From: Desulfobacterales bacterium
GTDB lineage: Bacteria > Desulfobacterota > Desulfobacteria > Desulfobacterales > SpSt-501
Direction of reading: 5' to 3'
DNA length: 53,798 bases
Assembly: GCA_030834695.1 (NCBI GenBank)
Contig: JAUQXK010000071.1
Span: forward strand, 1 to 53,798
Position 1 is the first letter of the stretch. Each line of letters starts with the position of its first letter. A model generated the notes under the pieces. That model was not told where the DNA came from. It saw only the letters and a list, made by a program, of their open reading frames with translations, and searched no databases. The translations under genes and the position numbers were made by a program. Positions 18,001 to 25,548 of this stretch are shown in pieces.

Positions 18001-20230
18001 GCAGGCGCATCCCGGCGATGACGGCCTCGGCCTCTTCCAGGTTTTTGACCAGCGGCCGGCCCTGAAACACCTCGGTCACGTTCTCATCCCGGCTCAGAAA
18101 ACCGCCCCTCTCGAGCCAGGCGATCGCGGTCCTGACCTTGGTGCCGCCGGCTTCCCGGGCGTCCTCTTTAAATTCGGCCAGGTCTTCGTCGCGCAGCAGT
18201 TCGTCGCTCGTGACGACGATCTCACCGGACCGATTGCGCCGGGCACGTCTCAGCGCGCGCAGAACGCGCTCGATCTCGCGCTTCTTGATCTCCGCCATCG
18301 CCCCCTTGCGGAACTGCAGGCTGTCGTCGCCGGGCGCGTAAAGCAGCACGCACCGCGCCAGTTCGCCGTCCCTCCCGGCCCGGCCGGCCTCCTGGATGTA
18401 GTTCTCGAGCGAGCCCGGCATTTCGAAATGCAGGACCAGCCGCACGTTGGCCTTGTCGATCCCCATGCCGAACGCACTGGTGGCGCAGATGACGGCGACC
18501 CGGCCGCCGACGAAGGCGTCGATGATGTCCCGCTTCTCCTTGGCGTCCAGGCCGCCATGGAACGCCTCCGCGGCCATCCCCTGGCGGCGCAGGAAATCGC
18601 GGATCTCTTCGGTTTTCGCACGGGTCTCCGCATATACGATCGCGCTGCCGGAGGCGTCTTCCCGAAAGGATTCCGACAGAATTTCGAAGGTGCGTTCGAG
18701 CTTCTCGGCGACGCCCACCGGCAGCACCTCAAACGCAAGGTTCTCACGCTCCACCCCTCCGGCGAAAAGCTTCAGCTCCTGGCCCAGTTCGTTGCGGAAA
18801 TGCGAAGTGATATCCTCGATCACATCGGACTTGGCCGTGGCGGTGAAGCAGCAGACCGGGGGCACCGGCTGGCCGAATTCGGCCGCGAACTCACGGATAA
18901 ACCGGGCGGCATAGAGGTAATCCGGCCTGAAATCGTGGCCCCACGCGGAGACGCAATGGGCCTCATCGAAGACCCAGCACCCGATTTCGCGTTGGCTCAG
19001 CACGGCTCGCACGGAGCGGCTGCGCAGCTGCTCGGGGGCGATGTAAAGGATCGCCACGTCGCCCAGCCGGATGCGCTCCAGCATCTCGCCGCGCTCCGGC
19101 GGCGTCTGCAGCCCGCTGACAGCCGCGGCAAAGGGGGTGCCCGTGGTCTTCATAAGGTTGTCCACCTGGTCCTTCATCAAGGCAACCAGCGGGGAAATGA
19201 CCACGGTCATCAGCCCCCGGCAGCGATGGCGAACCAGGGCCGGAAGCTGGTAGCAGACCGATTTCCCGCCTCCGGTCGGCAGGATCGCCAGAAGCGGCCG
19301 GCCCTGCATCCCGTCCATCACGATGGTTCTTTGAAGGCTCTGCCCATCGGAGGTCATCGGCTTTGCCCGGAAACCGGCGAACCCGAAAAACCGCTCAAGG
19401 TTCGACTCCGGGTGGTGGTGCTCACGGCAATAGCTGCACGCCTCGTCCCCGCAGGGTGTCTGCCTCAGCCGCGTCAAAACAACGGCGATCTCGGGAAACC
19501 GGTAGCGCACCCAGGGAGGGAGCACGGAGTTGGTGCCGGCGACCTGGAGCCACGCCAGGCAGTATGCCAAAACAGGCCTTCTGATGTGATCTTCCAGCAG
19601 GCGGGATGCCGTCTCAACGACCGCCTGTCGGCACACACGCCCTGCCGCTGTTTCGACCAGAAACTCCAACGCCGCCTCCGGTGACATAAATCCTTTGGCG
19701 CCCACGGCGGCGAATACGGCCGCCAAGCCGTCTCCCGAAAAGCCGTTGAAGAGGCTGGCTTCGAAACAGAACCGGTAAAGATCGATGGGGTGAGATAATC
19801 CGCCGCCGCTGCCCCGGAAGCTCTCCCACTGGTCGCGGAAGACCGAAGCGGCCAGCCTCGCGTCGGCCACCGGGTCGCTCACGGAGGATCGAACGAGTTT
19901 GTAGTTTTTCACCAGGCGATGGTAGGGGTTTTGGGGGAACGCCAGCGGGGACAAATAGAGGGTGTCGATCACCGGCTTTACCAAAACGGCGAGCCCGGGA
20001 TAAGCCGCCTGCAAAATTGGGAAGTCGTGGCCCAGGAGGTTGTGCCCGAGGACGAAGTCGGCGGAGGAGGCGACTTCCTCGATTTGAGACAATGTTTTTT
20101 TAAGGGAAGATCCGGAGCTTGTCTCAACGATGCGATCGTTGAAAACGGCCCCGATCCGGTGGATTCTCCCGCTCTTGGTCGCTTCAATATCCAAAAGCAG
20201 CGTGCGGGATAAAAGCTCATCCAGGGTCAT
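15017..20230 (-). CDS. DEDD exonuclease-RecQ-UvrD triple fusion helicase
   Basis: About 1737 residues hold three enzymes in one chain. (1) An N-terminal DEDD 3'-5' exonuclease-like domain (LLLDIEATKSG, GHNLLGHDF, SDPVADARLA); the usual catalytic His five residues before the last Asp is Ser. (2) A cysteine/histidine patch (CGDEACSYCREHHH) that may bind zinc. (3) A RecQ helicase: LPTGGGKS near 315, VFDEAHCVSAWGHDFRP, motif VI QEAGRAGRDG. (4) A UvrD/PcrA helicase: AGPGSGKT near 1130, ILVDEYQD, GDDDQNIYAFRG, GTIHSTKGLEF, YVGMTRARE. A winged-helix/linker region separates the helicases. Such fusions are known but rare. ATG 20230 is taken because AGG lies five bases upstream; ATG 20257 has no ribosome site. 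Likely in DNA repair or defence. Confidence 0.9.
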   Translation of the reverse strand: MTLDELLSRTLLLDIEATKSGRIHRIGAVFNDRIVETSSGSSLKKTLSQIEEVASSADFVLGHNLLGHDFPILQAAYPGLAVLVKPVIDTLYLSPLAFPQNPYHRLVKNYKLVRSSVSDPVADARLAASVFRDQWESFRGSGGGLSHPIDLYRFCFEASLFNGFSGDGLAAVFAAVGAKGFMSPEAALEFLVETAAGRVCRQAVVETASRLLEDHIRRPVLAYCLAWLQVAGTNSVLPPWVRYRFPEIAVVLTRLRQTPCGDEACSYCREHHHPESNLERFFGFAGFRAKPMTSDGQSLQRTIVMDGMQGRPLLAILPTGGGKSVCYQLPALVRHRCRGLMTVVISPLVALMKDQVDNLMKTTGTPFAAAVSGLQTPPERGEMLERIRLGDVAILYIAPEQLRSRSVRAVLSQREIGCWVFDEAHCVSAWGHDFRPDYLYAARFIREFAAEFGQPVPPVCCFTATAKSDVIEDITSHFRNELGQELKLFAGGVERENLAFEVLPVGVAEKLERTFEILSESFREDASGSAIVYAETRAKTEEIRDFLRRQGMAAEAFHGGLDAKEKRDIIDAFVGGRVAVICATSAFGMGIDKANVRLVLHFEMPGSLENYIQEAGRAGRDGELARCVLLYAPGDDSLQFRKGAMAEIKKREIERVLRALRRARRNRSGEIVVTSDELLRDEDLAEFKEDAREAGGTKVRTAIAWLERGGFLSRDENVTEVFQGRPLVKNLEEAEAVIAGMRLPESVAELWRSILRALFNAPEDRVLSADGIAESLFHDRDLLQQVEKAWNLTPAQVVIRALHDMAEARLVDRGILLTAILRPRGRGHAVQVLQRVSDLEERLLGLMQTEDPDADDGRWVELDVRRMAQRVKTDDSEATPLAVRALVTGLSRDGKGLAAGLGSLELQHLGRDRFQVRLQRSWEAIRKTARLRRETAFVILKMLVEKAEKTLTEPGAANGGDVTLSFASNELTAAVLADIALRSEVKKPLAAVDRALMFLHEHKAITLQGGLAIMRQAMTVRLKTEDRARRYTVGDFKPLAVHYREKRFQVHVMMAYVQLAVEKITRALALVLDYFTLGRIKFVRKYFADRQDVIKRATTQETYRNIVEKLGNPVQIATVGSSLEQNTLVLAGPGSGKTTVVVHRCAYLLQVERVPSRQILVLCFNHSAAVSLRRRLNALVGKEAGGVLVATYHGAAMRIAGISVRELAEASRDREIDFGKIVVDAVRLLRGESDVPGVPPDEIRDRLLGVTSHILVDEYQDIDQAQYDLVSAIAGRTLEDGEGKLSIMAVGDDDQNIYAFRGANVEFIRRFQQDYPAKVVYLVENYRSTRHIIDASNQLIRRNLDRMKTEHPIRINRERAPNSPGGRWELLDPVSKGRVQVVAVGNRRHQAECVKSELERLRGLSPDLDWAECAVLARSRRDLAPVRSVLEEAGLPVKVLLETSLPLHRVREFAAFIEALSDRKAENRKASELLGVLDELSSNSRGSPWWQMLDGFVQALVDETADAMLPVGWAVDALYDFIAEQRREKSLGSGIFLGTIHSTKGLEFAHVIILDGGWPWSDDPARIEEERRTLYVGMTRARETLALMKLAERPNPFLKGLKRECFLHRKGSADAGREEESAFRQYEALGLSDIYLDYAGVFPQSHAVHAHLARIQAGEKVFLAAEDAAIKICDQEGFCVGRLSQSASSRWKDKLDEISEVRVVAMIERDRMDPQEDFRGRIRAEKWEAPVIEMVFA

Positions 20231-20288
20231 TGATGCCTGTCCAGTGCTTGTTGACATCTGATGTATAAAACATTATCATCAACGCACC

Positions 20289-20552
20289 ATGAGAACAACT
20301 GTAGATATCGACGACCCAGTCCTGAAGGACCTGAAGAAACTCCAGAAAAAGGAAGGCAAATCGCTCGGACGATTGATTTCCGACCTGTTGGCCCAGGCGA
20401 TCGGTGACCGCAAATCCGCGAAGGCCCATAGGCGGCCGATCCAATGGATTTCAAAAGACATGGGCGCCCGAATGGACGTGGCGGATACCGAGGCAGTGTA
20501 CTCCGCCATGGAAAAAGAACCGCGGCCTAAAACCGGGAACAACCGAGCATGA
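20289..20552 (+). CDS. vapB: VapB-type antitoxin
   Basis: The 87-residue protein starts with MRTTVDIDDPVLKDLKKL, the beta-strand and helix of a ribbon-helix-helix DNA-binding antitoxin. A positively charged middle and a variable tail that would wrap the toxin follow. Its stop overlaps the toxin start by four bases (ATGA, 20549-20552), the usual coupling for vapBC. The gene is divergent from the helicase fusion, whose start region lies only about 60 bases away, so the antitoxin operator may overlap the helicase promoter. Confidence 0.85.
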   Translation: MRTTVDIDDPVLKDLKKLQKKEGKSLGRLISDLLAQAIGDRKSAKAHRRPIQWISKDMGARMDVADTEAVYSAMEKEPRPKTGNNRA

Positions 20553-20983
20553 GTTTTGCCCTTGATGTCAACATCCTGCTTTACGCTTCCGATACGAGCA
20601 GCCCCCACTTCGAACGAGCCAGATCCTTTATCGAGTCCTGCATGGTTCAAGATGAGGTTTTCACCGTAGGATGGTCTACGGTGATGGGTTACTTGCGGGT
20701 AGCCACCCACCCTGCCATATTTGACCGCCCTTTATCACCCGATGAGGCGATGGCCAACATCGAAATGCTGCTGAACCTTCCCCAGGTGCGCTTTTTATCA
20801 GAGGAAGAGGGCTTCTGGAACGCTTATCGCACCACGACGGCAGAGGTTCCGACACGGGGCAATCTGGTGGTGGATGCCCATTTGGCCGCTCTGCTTCGAC
20901 AGCATGGCGTGAAGACGCTATATACGCATGACCGCGATTTCCTGAAGTTTTCCTTTCTCGATGTCCGCGATCCCCTTTCATGA
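20549..20983 (+). CDS. vapC: VapC-type PIN-domain ribonuclease toxin
   Basis: A 144-residue PIN-domain protein. The acidic residues of the Mg2+ site are visible: Asp in FALDVNILLYAS, Asp in NLVVDAHLAALL and Asp in YTHDRDFLKF; the Glu position in the middle is less clear. PIN toxins of this subgroup (TA_VapC/'DVNILLYA') cut RNA, often tRNA. It is translationally coupled to the antitoxin. The target RNA cannot be deduced. Confidence 0.88.
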   Translation: MSFALDVNILLYASDTSSPHFERARSFIESCMVQDEVFTVGWSTVMGYLRVATHPAIFDRPLSPDEAMANIEMLLNLPQVRFLSEEEGFWNAYRTTTAEVPTRGNLVVDAHLAALLRQHGVKTLYTHDRDFLKFSFLDVRDPLS

Positions 20984-21081
20984 GCTCCGGCGAACAGCCG
21001 ATCAGGGCAGGATCAGGGACTCCATCCGTAGACGAACGAGGACATCCCCGACGCTTTTTTCCCGTTGCGGCAGCCGTTGTC

Positions 21082-21723
21082 TTATTTAGGCAGCAGCGCC
21101 GACACCGGGCAGACGTCGATGCAGGCGCGGCAGTCGCGGCAGGACGGGGCGGAGCTGCCCGAGAGGCCGTAGCAGCCCACCACCGTGTCGAAGCCGCGCC
21201 TGGCGAAGGTCAGGACCACGTCGCGGTGCTGGGCGCGGCAGACGTGCACGCACTTTCCGCACAGGACGCAGCGGTTGGGATAGTAGTTCAGGCAGGGATG
21301 GCTGGCGTCGATCTCCGGCTGCTTGAAGCGCTGCGCGAGTTTGCCGGGTTTCAATCCGACCTTGAGGAATTTCGCGATCCGCTGGAGCTCGCAGCGGCGG
21401 TTGGCCGGGCAGTTCTTGCATTCGACCCGGTGCACCGAAAGCAGCAGCTGCAGGCCGGCCTTTTGCAGCCGCCGCACGGCCGGCGCGTCCGTCCTGACGG
21501 TCAGCGGTTCCTCGACCGTCACGGTGCAGGCCGGCACCGGCCCGCTGCGGCCATCCACTTCCACGAAGCAGAGTCTACACGAAGCCGCTGCCGGCTGCAG
21601 GTGTTCCATGTAGCACAAGTGCGGGATGTAGATCCCGTTGGCCAGGGATGCGGAAAGGAGATTGGCCCCCTTTGCCACTACGATAGTTTTATCGTCGACA
21701 GTTATGCTGACGGATTCGGTCAT
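21082..21723 (-). CDS. HoxU/NuoG-N-terminal-like iron-sulfur subunit
   Basis: A 213-residue electron-transfer protein. It has an N-terminal [2Fe-2S] ferredoxin domain (CYMEHLQPAAASCRLC...PACTV). Next is the NuoG-type His-Cys [4Fe-4S] motif (HRVECKNCPANRRCELQ), followed by two CxxCxxC clusters (CVLCGKCVHVC and CRDCRACIDVCP). This equals the HoxU or NuoG N-terminal module that passes electrons between the NuoF flavoprotein and a partner. The usual catalytic domain (hydrogenase or NuoG C-terminal part) is absent, so the partner enzyme must be encoded elsewhere. It is the last gene of the five-gene operon and starts 55 bases after the NuoF-like stop. ATG 21723 was chosen to match the family start; the ribosome site is weak. 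Confidence 0.87.
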   Translation of the reverse strand: MTESVSITVDDKTIVVAKGANLLSASLANGIYIPHLCYMEHLQPAAASCRLCFVEVDGRSGPVPACTVTVEEPLTVRTDAPAVRRLQKAGLQLLLSVHRVECKNCPANRRCELQRIAKFLKVGLKPGKLAQRFKQPEIDASHPCLNYYPNRCVLCGKCVHVCRAQHRDVVLTFARRGFDTVVGCYGLSGSSAPSCRDCRACIDVCPVSALLPK

Positions 21724-21777
21724 GGGTCCGAAAAAGACTTTGGATTCAGGGCACACGGTGCACGGTACACGGACAAA

Positions 21778-23718
21778 TCAAGATTTCGGGTCTTTCTCCT
21801 CGGCCGGCGGCCGTTCGATGACCGGCGCCAGGTGCGGCGGAGACACGCGGCGCACGGCATCATATTCCGGCGGGCAGGCCACCACGCACTCTCCGCACTT
21901 CACGCACTTGGACTGGTCGATGCCCCGCTTGCGGTCGCGCGTGATGAAGACCGCGTCCACCGGGCAGCACCCTTCGCAGGCGTTGCAGCCGCGCGCGCAT
22001 TTCTCGAGATCGATGTAGTAGGCGATCAGCGGCCGGCACATCTTTCCGGGGCAGCGCTTCTCCTTGACGTGCGCCTCGTAGTCGTCCTGGAAATAGCGCA
22101 GCGAGGTCAGCACCGGATTGGGCGCAGTTTTGCCGAGGCCGCACAGAGAACCTGCTTTGACGTCCTCGCTCAGTTGCCGCAGCAGGTCCAGATCGCCTTC
22201 GCGGCCCTCCCCCTGGGTCAACCGCTCCAGGATTTCGAGCAGGTGCCGGGTGCCGATCCGGCAGAAGGTGCATTTGCCGCAGGATTCCTTCTGCGTGAAG
22301 TCCAGGAAGAAGCGCGAGACATCGACCAGACAGGCGTCCTCGTCCATAACGACCATGCCGCCGGAGCCCATCATGGCTCCGGCCTGAGCGAGCGAGTCGA
22401 AGTCGATGGGCGTGTCCAGATGTGCCCCGGACAGATACCCGCCGGAGGGGCCGCCGATCTGGACCGCCTTGAATTTCTTTTTTTTGGGAACGCCGCCGCA
22501 GATGTCGAAGATCAGGGTCCGCAGGGACGTCCCCATGGGCACTTCCACCAGGCCGGGGTGGACGACGCTGCCCACCCCCGAAAAAATCGCCGTACCTGGG
22601 CTTTGCTCGGTGCCGACCGCGCGGAAGGCTTCGACGCCGCCCTGCAGTATGACGGGAACGCTGGCCAGGGTCTTGACGTTGTTGATCAGCGTGGGCCGGC
22701 CGTTGAGCCCACCGGCCACCGGGTAGGGCGGCCGGTGCACCGGCATGCCCCGGAACCCTTCGATGGACTGAATCAAGGCGGTTTCCTCTCCGCAGACGAA
22801 GGCCCCGGAGCCCTGGAACACCTCGATGTCGAAATCGAGCGCGCTCCCCAGGATCCCCTGCCCCAGCAGCCCGAGCGCCCGGGCCTGCTCCACGGCTCGG
22901 GTGAGGATGCGCACGGCCAGCGGGTATTCCGCCCGCACATAAATAATGCCGCGGCCGGCGCCCACGGCATGCGCGCCGATGATCATGCCCTCGATGACCT
23001 GGTGCGGGTTGCTTTCCAGAAGGGTGCGATCCATGTAAGCGCCGGGATCGCCCTCGTCGGCGTTGCAGATGACGTATTTTGCGGGTCCTGCGGCTGCGCG
23101 CGCGAGGGCCCACTTGCGCCCGGTCAGAAACCCGGCGCCGCCCCGGCCGCGCAGGCCGGACCGCGCGACAGCTTCGATAACGTCTTCCGGCCCGCGTCCC
23201 AGGGTGTCCGCCAGGGCCTCGTAGCCGCCCTCGGCGATATAGTCGTAGATGTCCTCCGGATCGATCCGGCCGCAGCGCTCCATGATCAGGCGGTGTTCCA
23301 GGTTGAAGCGCGGGAACTCCATCACCGAAGGGATGAGATCGTTGGCGACGGTGGCGCCCAGGATGTGTTCGAGGCGCGGGTCGCCCTCCTTCAGGAACAG
23401 CTTGGCCAGCATCCGGGCCTTGCCGGCATTGACTTCGGGATAGAAGATGGGCGGAAAGCCCGACTGCGGATGATCGATGATCACCACGGGCTCGGCGTAG
23501 CAGTGCCCGCAGCAGCCCACCGCACGGATGTGCGCCGGCACCCCGGCTTCGGCCAAGGCCTCCTCGAAGGCGGCCCGGGTTTCCTGGGCGCCGGCGGCAA
23601 TGCCGCAGGTGGCCATGCCGATGTGGATCTTGGGCAGCGCGGACTCATTCCACTCCCGACGCCGCCGGTCGGCTTCATTCCGAAGTTGGCGGTAGCGGTG
23701 TGGGGAGGTTTGGCTCAT
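21778..23718 (-). CDS. NuoF-like NAD(P)H:ferredoxin/acceptor oxidoreductase flavoprotein subunit
   Basis: The 646-residue protein resembles HndC/HydB and BamH. In order: a thioredoxin-like [2Fe-2S] domain (MATCGIAAGAQE...GCCGHCYAEP, residues ~30-120); the NuoF core with the NADH loop GRGGAGFLTGRKW, the FMN loop GSGAFVCGEETALIQS and the [4Fe-4S] site ESCGKCTFCRIGT...SLCGLG; and a C-terminal pair of [4Fe-4S] clusters (CARGCNACEGCCP, CVKCGECVVACP). It would oxidise or reduce NAD(H) and feed low-potential carriers. ATG 23718 lies inside the end of the NuoE-like gene (44-bp overlap), so translation is probably coupled. Longer upstream frames have skewed composition and are rejected. Confidence 0.93.
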   Translation of the reverse strand: MSQTSPHRYRQLRNEADRRRREWNESALPKIHIGMATCGIAAGAQETRAAFEEALAEAGVPAHIRAVGCCGHCYAEPVVIIDHPQSGFPPIFYPEVNAGKARMLAKLFLKEGDPRLEHILGATVANDLIPSVMEFPRFNLEHRLIMERCGRIDPEDIYDYIAEGGYEALADTLGRGPEDVIEAVARSGLRGRGGAGFLTGRKWALARAAAGPAKYVICNADEGDPGAYMDRTLLESNPHQVIEGMIIGAHAVGAGRGIIYVRAEYPLAVRILTRAVEQARALGLLGQGILGSALDFDIEVFQGSGAFVCGEETALIQSIEGFRGMPVHRPPYPVAGGLNGRPTLINNVKTLASVPVILQGGVEAFRAVGTEQSPGTAIFSGVGSVVHPGLVEVPMGTSLRTLIFDICGGVPKKKKFKAVQIGGPSGGYLSGAHLDTPIDFDSLAQAGAMMGSGGMVVMDEDACLVDVSRFFLDFTQKESCGKCTFCRIGTRHLLEILERLTQGEGREGDLDLLRQLSEDVKAGSLCGLGKTAPNPVLTSLRYFQDDYEAHVKEKRCPGKMCRPLIAYYIDLEKCARGCNACEGCCPVDAVFITRDRKRGIDQSKCVKCGECVVACPPEYDAVRRVSPPHLAPVIERPPAEEKDPKS

Positions 23719-24256
23719 GTTGGCGCGTTTCGCGCTCCTGCTGTTCTTTTTCGATCTTGACGCGCAAGACGATGCCCTCCACTTTGCTCGGCTGCATCTT
23801 GCCGTACAGGGTTTCGCCGACGATGGCCACGGGCGCCAGGGCGCAGCAGCCCACGCAGGCGACCCGGTCGATGCTGAACTCGCGGTCCGCCGTGGTCTGG
23901 CCGTCCTTGATCTGAAGCTTGCGTTCGAAATTCTCCAGGATGATCTCGCCGCCCTTGACGTGGCAGGCCGTGCCCAGGCAGACCTTGATCGGATGGCGGC
24001 CCGGCGGGTTGAAGCGGAACTGGTTGTAGAACGTCGCCACCCCATAGACCTCGGAGGCGGATATCTCCAGGTGATCGGCAACGAGCCGGATCGCCGGCGG
24101 CGGCAGATAGGCCAGGCTGTCCTGAACGAACTGCAGCATGGGGATCAGCCTGCCGCGCTCGCGCCCCATCTGCTCCAGCTGCGATTTCAGGTCATCGAGC
24201 GTTTTGAGTTCTTCGTCCGTTAGGTCTGGGGCTTCAGCCGGATCGAAAGATGCCAC
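23675..24256 (-). CDS. NuoE-like thioredoxin-fold [2Fe-2S] subunit
   Basis: The 193-residue protein has the NuoE/HndA layout: a helical N-terminal part (LTDEELKTLDDLKSQLEQ...MLQFVQDSLAYLPPPAIRLVADHL), then SEVYGVATFYNQFRF. The four ligands of the [2Fe-2S] cluster follow, CLGTACHVKGG and CVGCCALAP. It works with the NuoF-like subunit in NADH electron transfer. No ATG fits; GTG 24256 is taken, with GAGGGTGG upstream and 17 bases after the stop of the preceding gene. The C-terminal 44 bases overlap the NuoF-like start. Confidence 0.9.
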   Translation of the reverse strand: MASFDPAEAPDLTDEELKTLDDLKSQLEQMGRERGRLIPMLQFVQDSLAYLPPPAIRLVADHLEISASEVYGVATFYNQFRFNPPGRHPIKVCLGTACHVKGGEIILENFERKLQIKDGQTTADREFSIDRVACVGCCALAPVAIVGETLYGKMQPSKVEGIVLRVKIEKEQQERETRQHEPNLPTPLPPTSE

Positions 24257-24272
24257 GGGGAGTTTACCACCC

Positions 24273-24740
24273 TCATATATTGTCCATGGCGCCCAGGGTG
24301 GCCTGCACCCGGTCGCGCAACAGGAGGCAGAGCTTCTCAAGCAGGCGGAAACCCATCAAGATGTCGGCGGTCATGCGCTGTCGAAGCTCGGCGCCGTTGA
24401 TGGCCAGGAGCACGGCCGGCCGCCGGCAAACAGCCGAAAGCATCAGCGTGTGCGGCTCGTTCAGCAGCGTGGACCACCCCCCGATGATTTTACCCTTGCC
24501 GAGAACGGCAACCGGTACGGTCCCCTTGCGGGAGCCCACGCTGACGGCGCGCTCGAGCATCACCTGGCCTGCGGCAATGATAAAAATCTCATCGCCGACC
24601 CCGCCCTGATGATAGATGGTTTCACCGGCCTCGAAGCGGCAGGGCCGGCAGATGGGCATGATGCCGGCGAGCTGGCCGCCATCGAGGCCCTTGAAGAATT
24701 CGCAGGTTTCCAACGTCGTTCGAACTTCATCCATGTGCAT
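24273..24740 (-). CDS. Cyclic nucleotide-binding domain protein (second of two)
   Basis: A 155-residue stand-alone cNMP-binding fold: FFKGLDGGQLAGIMPICRPCRFEAGETIYHQGGVGDEIFIIAAGQVML followed by a GKGKIIGGWSTLLNEPHTLM phosphate-cassette-like loop, then a C-terminal helix. No helix-turn-helix follows, so it is not a CRP-type repressor. It may sense a nucleotide or serve as a regulatory subunit of the redox complex encoded downstream. Its ATG overlaps the stop of the preceding paralogue (TGATG) with GGAGG upstream, showing tight coupling. Confidence 0.85.
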   Translation of the reverse strand: MHMDEVRTTLETCEFFKGLDGGQLAGIMPICRPCRFEAGETIYHQGGVGDEIFIIAAGQVMLERAVSVGSRKGTVPVAVLGKGKIIGGWSTLLNEPHTLMLSAVCRRPAVLLAINGAELRQRMTADILMGFRLLEKLCLLLRDRVQATLGAMDNI

Positions 24741-25198
24741 CAGTGCCCCTCCTGAGGTGGCTCATCGAGCCCCCCGCATTCGGCGACCGTATCGTAGATC
24801 TGCAGCAGCCGGTTTCCAAGGGCCCGGGAAAGCTGCCGGTAGAAGATGGTGCTGCTGTCGGGATCTGCCTCGATCAGCGCTGTCAGGCGGCGCTGATCCA
24901 TTTTAAGAACCGTGCTCGGCTGGCTGCAGAACGCCGAAAGCGTGTGTCGCTCGCGCCCGATCAGGCTCGACCACCCGAAAACCTCGCCAAGGCTGGCAAT
25001 CGCAAACACCTCCGCGCCCTCATCGCCAAGGCGCAGCCGGACCTCACCCTGCATGAGGATATAAATAAAATCGGCGGGGGCATCGCGATGGTAGACGAAC
25101 GTGCCCCCTGCGAAAGCGTGCCGGGTGCCGGTCGCCATGATCGCCTTCAAGGTGTTGGGGTTCAGTCCCCAGAAAATATCCGATTGTTTCAGGCGCAT
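24740..25198 (-). CDS. Cyclic nucleotide-binding domain protein (first of two)
   Basis: The 152-residue protein is paralogous to the gene after it: FWGLNPNTLKAIMATGTRHAFAGGTFVYHRDAPADFIYILMQGEVRL, then ASLGEVFGWSSLIGRERHTL and a terminal helix with no DNA-binding domain. ATG 25198 was chosen because GAGGG precedes it; a longer start at 25231 has none. It is the first gene of the five-gene unit CNBD-CNBD-NuoE-NuoF-HoxU. Two single-domain CNBD proteins heading such an operon suggest allosteric control of NADH-linked electron transfer, which is an inference. Confidence 0.85.
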   Translation of the reverse strand: MRLKQSDIFWGLNPNTLKAIMATGTRHAFAGGTFVYHRDAPADFIYILMQGEVRLRLGDEGAEVFAIASLGEVFGWSSLIGRERHTLSAFCSQPSTVLKMDQRRLTALIEADPDSSTIFYRQLSRALGNRLLQIYDTVAECGGLDEPPQEGH

Positions 25199-25294
25199 GG
25201 CGAAACCCTCTTTGAACGGTTGGATGAGCACCGCCGGGGAACTCTTTATTACGCCTGCCGCCCGGATGTCAAATCCGGCCCCTCACCTTTTTTG

Positions 25295-25323
25295 TTGAAA
25301 ACAGAATTTGAGAGTGGTATTGA
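25295..25323 (+). promoter_or_regulatory. Possible sigma-70 promoter for the Na+-pump genes
   Basis: TTGAAA (25295-25300) and TATTGA (25318-25323) with 17-base spacing lie in the 194-bp divergent gap. The -10 match is only fair. Confidence 0.35.
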
Positions 25324-25392
25324 ACTAACCTTTTTTCGGTTCGACAAATAACAGATAAATCTCCAGGTCATTGACGGGTTGAGGAGGACAAA

Positions 25393-25524
25393 ATGGATAA
25401 TTGGACGTTCGGACTTACCATGCTGATCGTCGGAATGGGCGGCACGCTGGCGGCCCTGGGAGCGCTGGCCGTGATAATGGGGCTATTGAAGAAGATCTTT
25501 CCCGTTAAAGAGGAATCCAACTAG
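25393..25524 (+). CDS. Small gamma subunit of Na+-translocating decarboxylase (OadG-like)
   Basis: A 43-residue protein starts at ATG 25393 behind GAGGAGGAC. One membrane helix (LTMLIVGMGGTLAALGALAVIMGLL) is followed by a short charged tail, the plan of OadG/GcdC-like gamma subunits. It is shorter than typical (about 80 residues) and lacks the extended C-terminal metal-binding tail. It lies 24 bases before the beta-subunit gene, which supports the assignment. Confidence 0.7.
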   Translation: MDNWTFGLTMLIVGMGGTLAALGALAVIMGLLKKIFPVKEESN

Positions 25525-25548
25525 GATCATCAACAGCGAGGTTACACC

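Noticed and set aside
16802-19684. 960-codon open frame on the + strand
   Set aside because: It lies fully antisense to the RecQ-UvrD fusion. The protein is rich in His, Gln, Arg and Pro with no domain, which is what a GC-rich gene gives when read backward.
20980-23760. 926-codon open frame on the + strand
   Set aside because: Antisense to the HoxU- and NuoF-like genes, which have complete cysteine motifs; no domain in the antisense frame.
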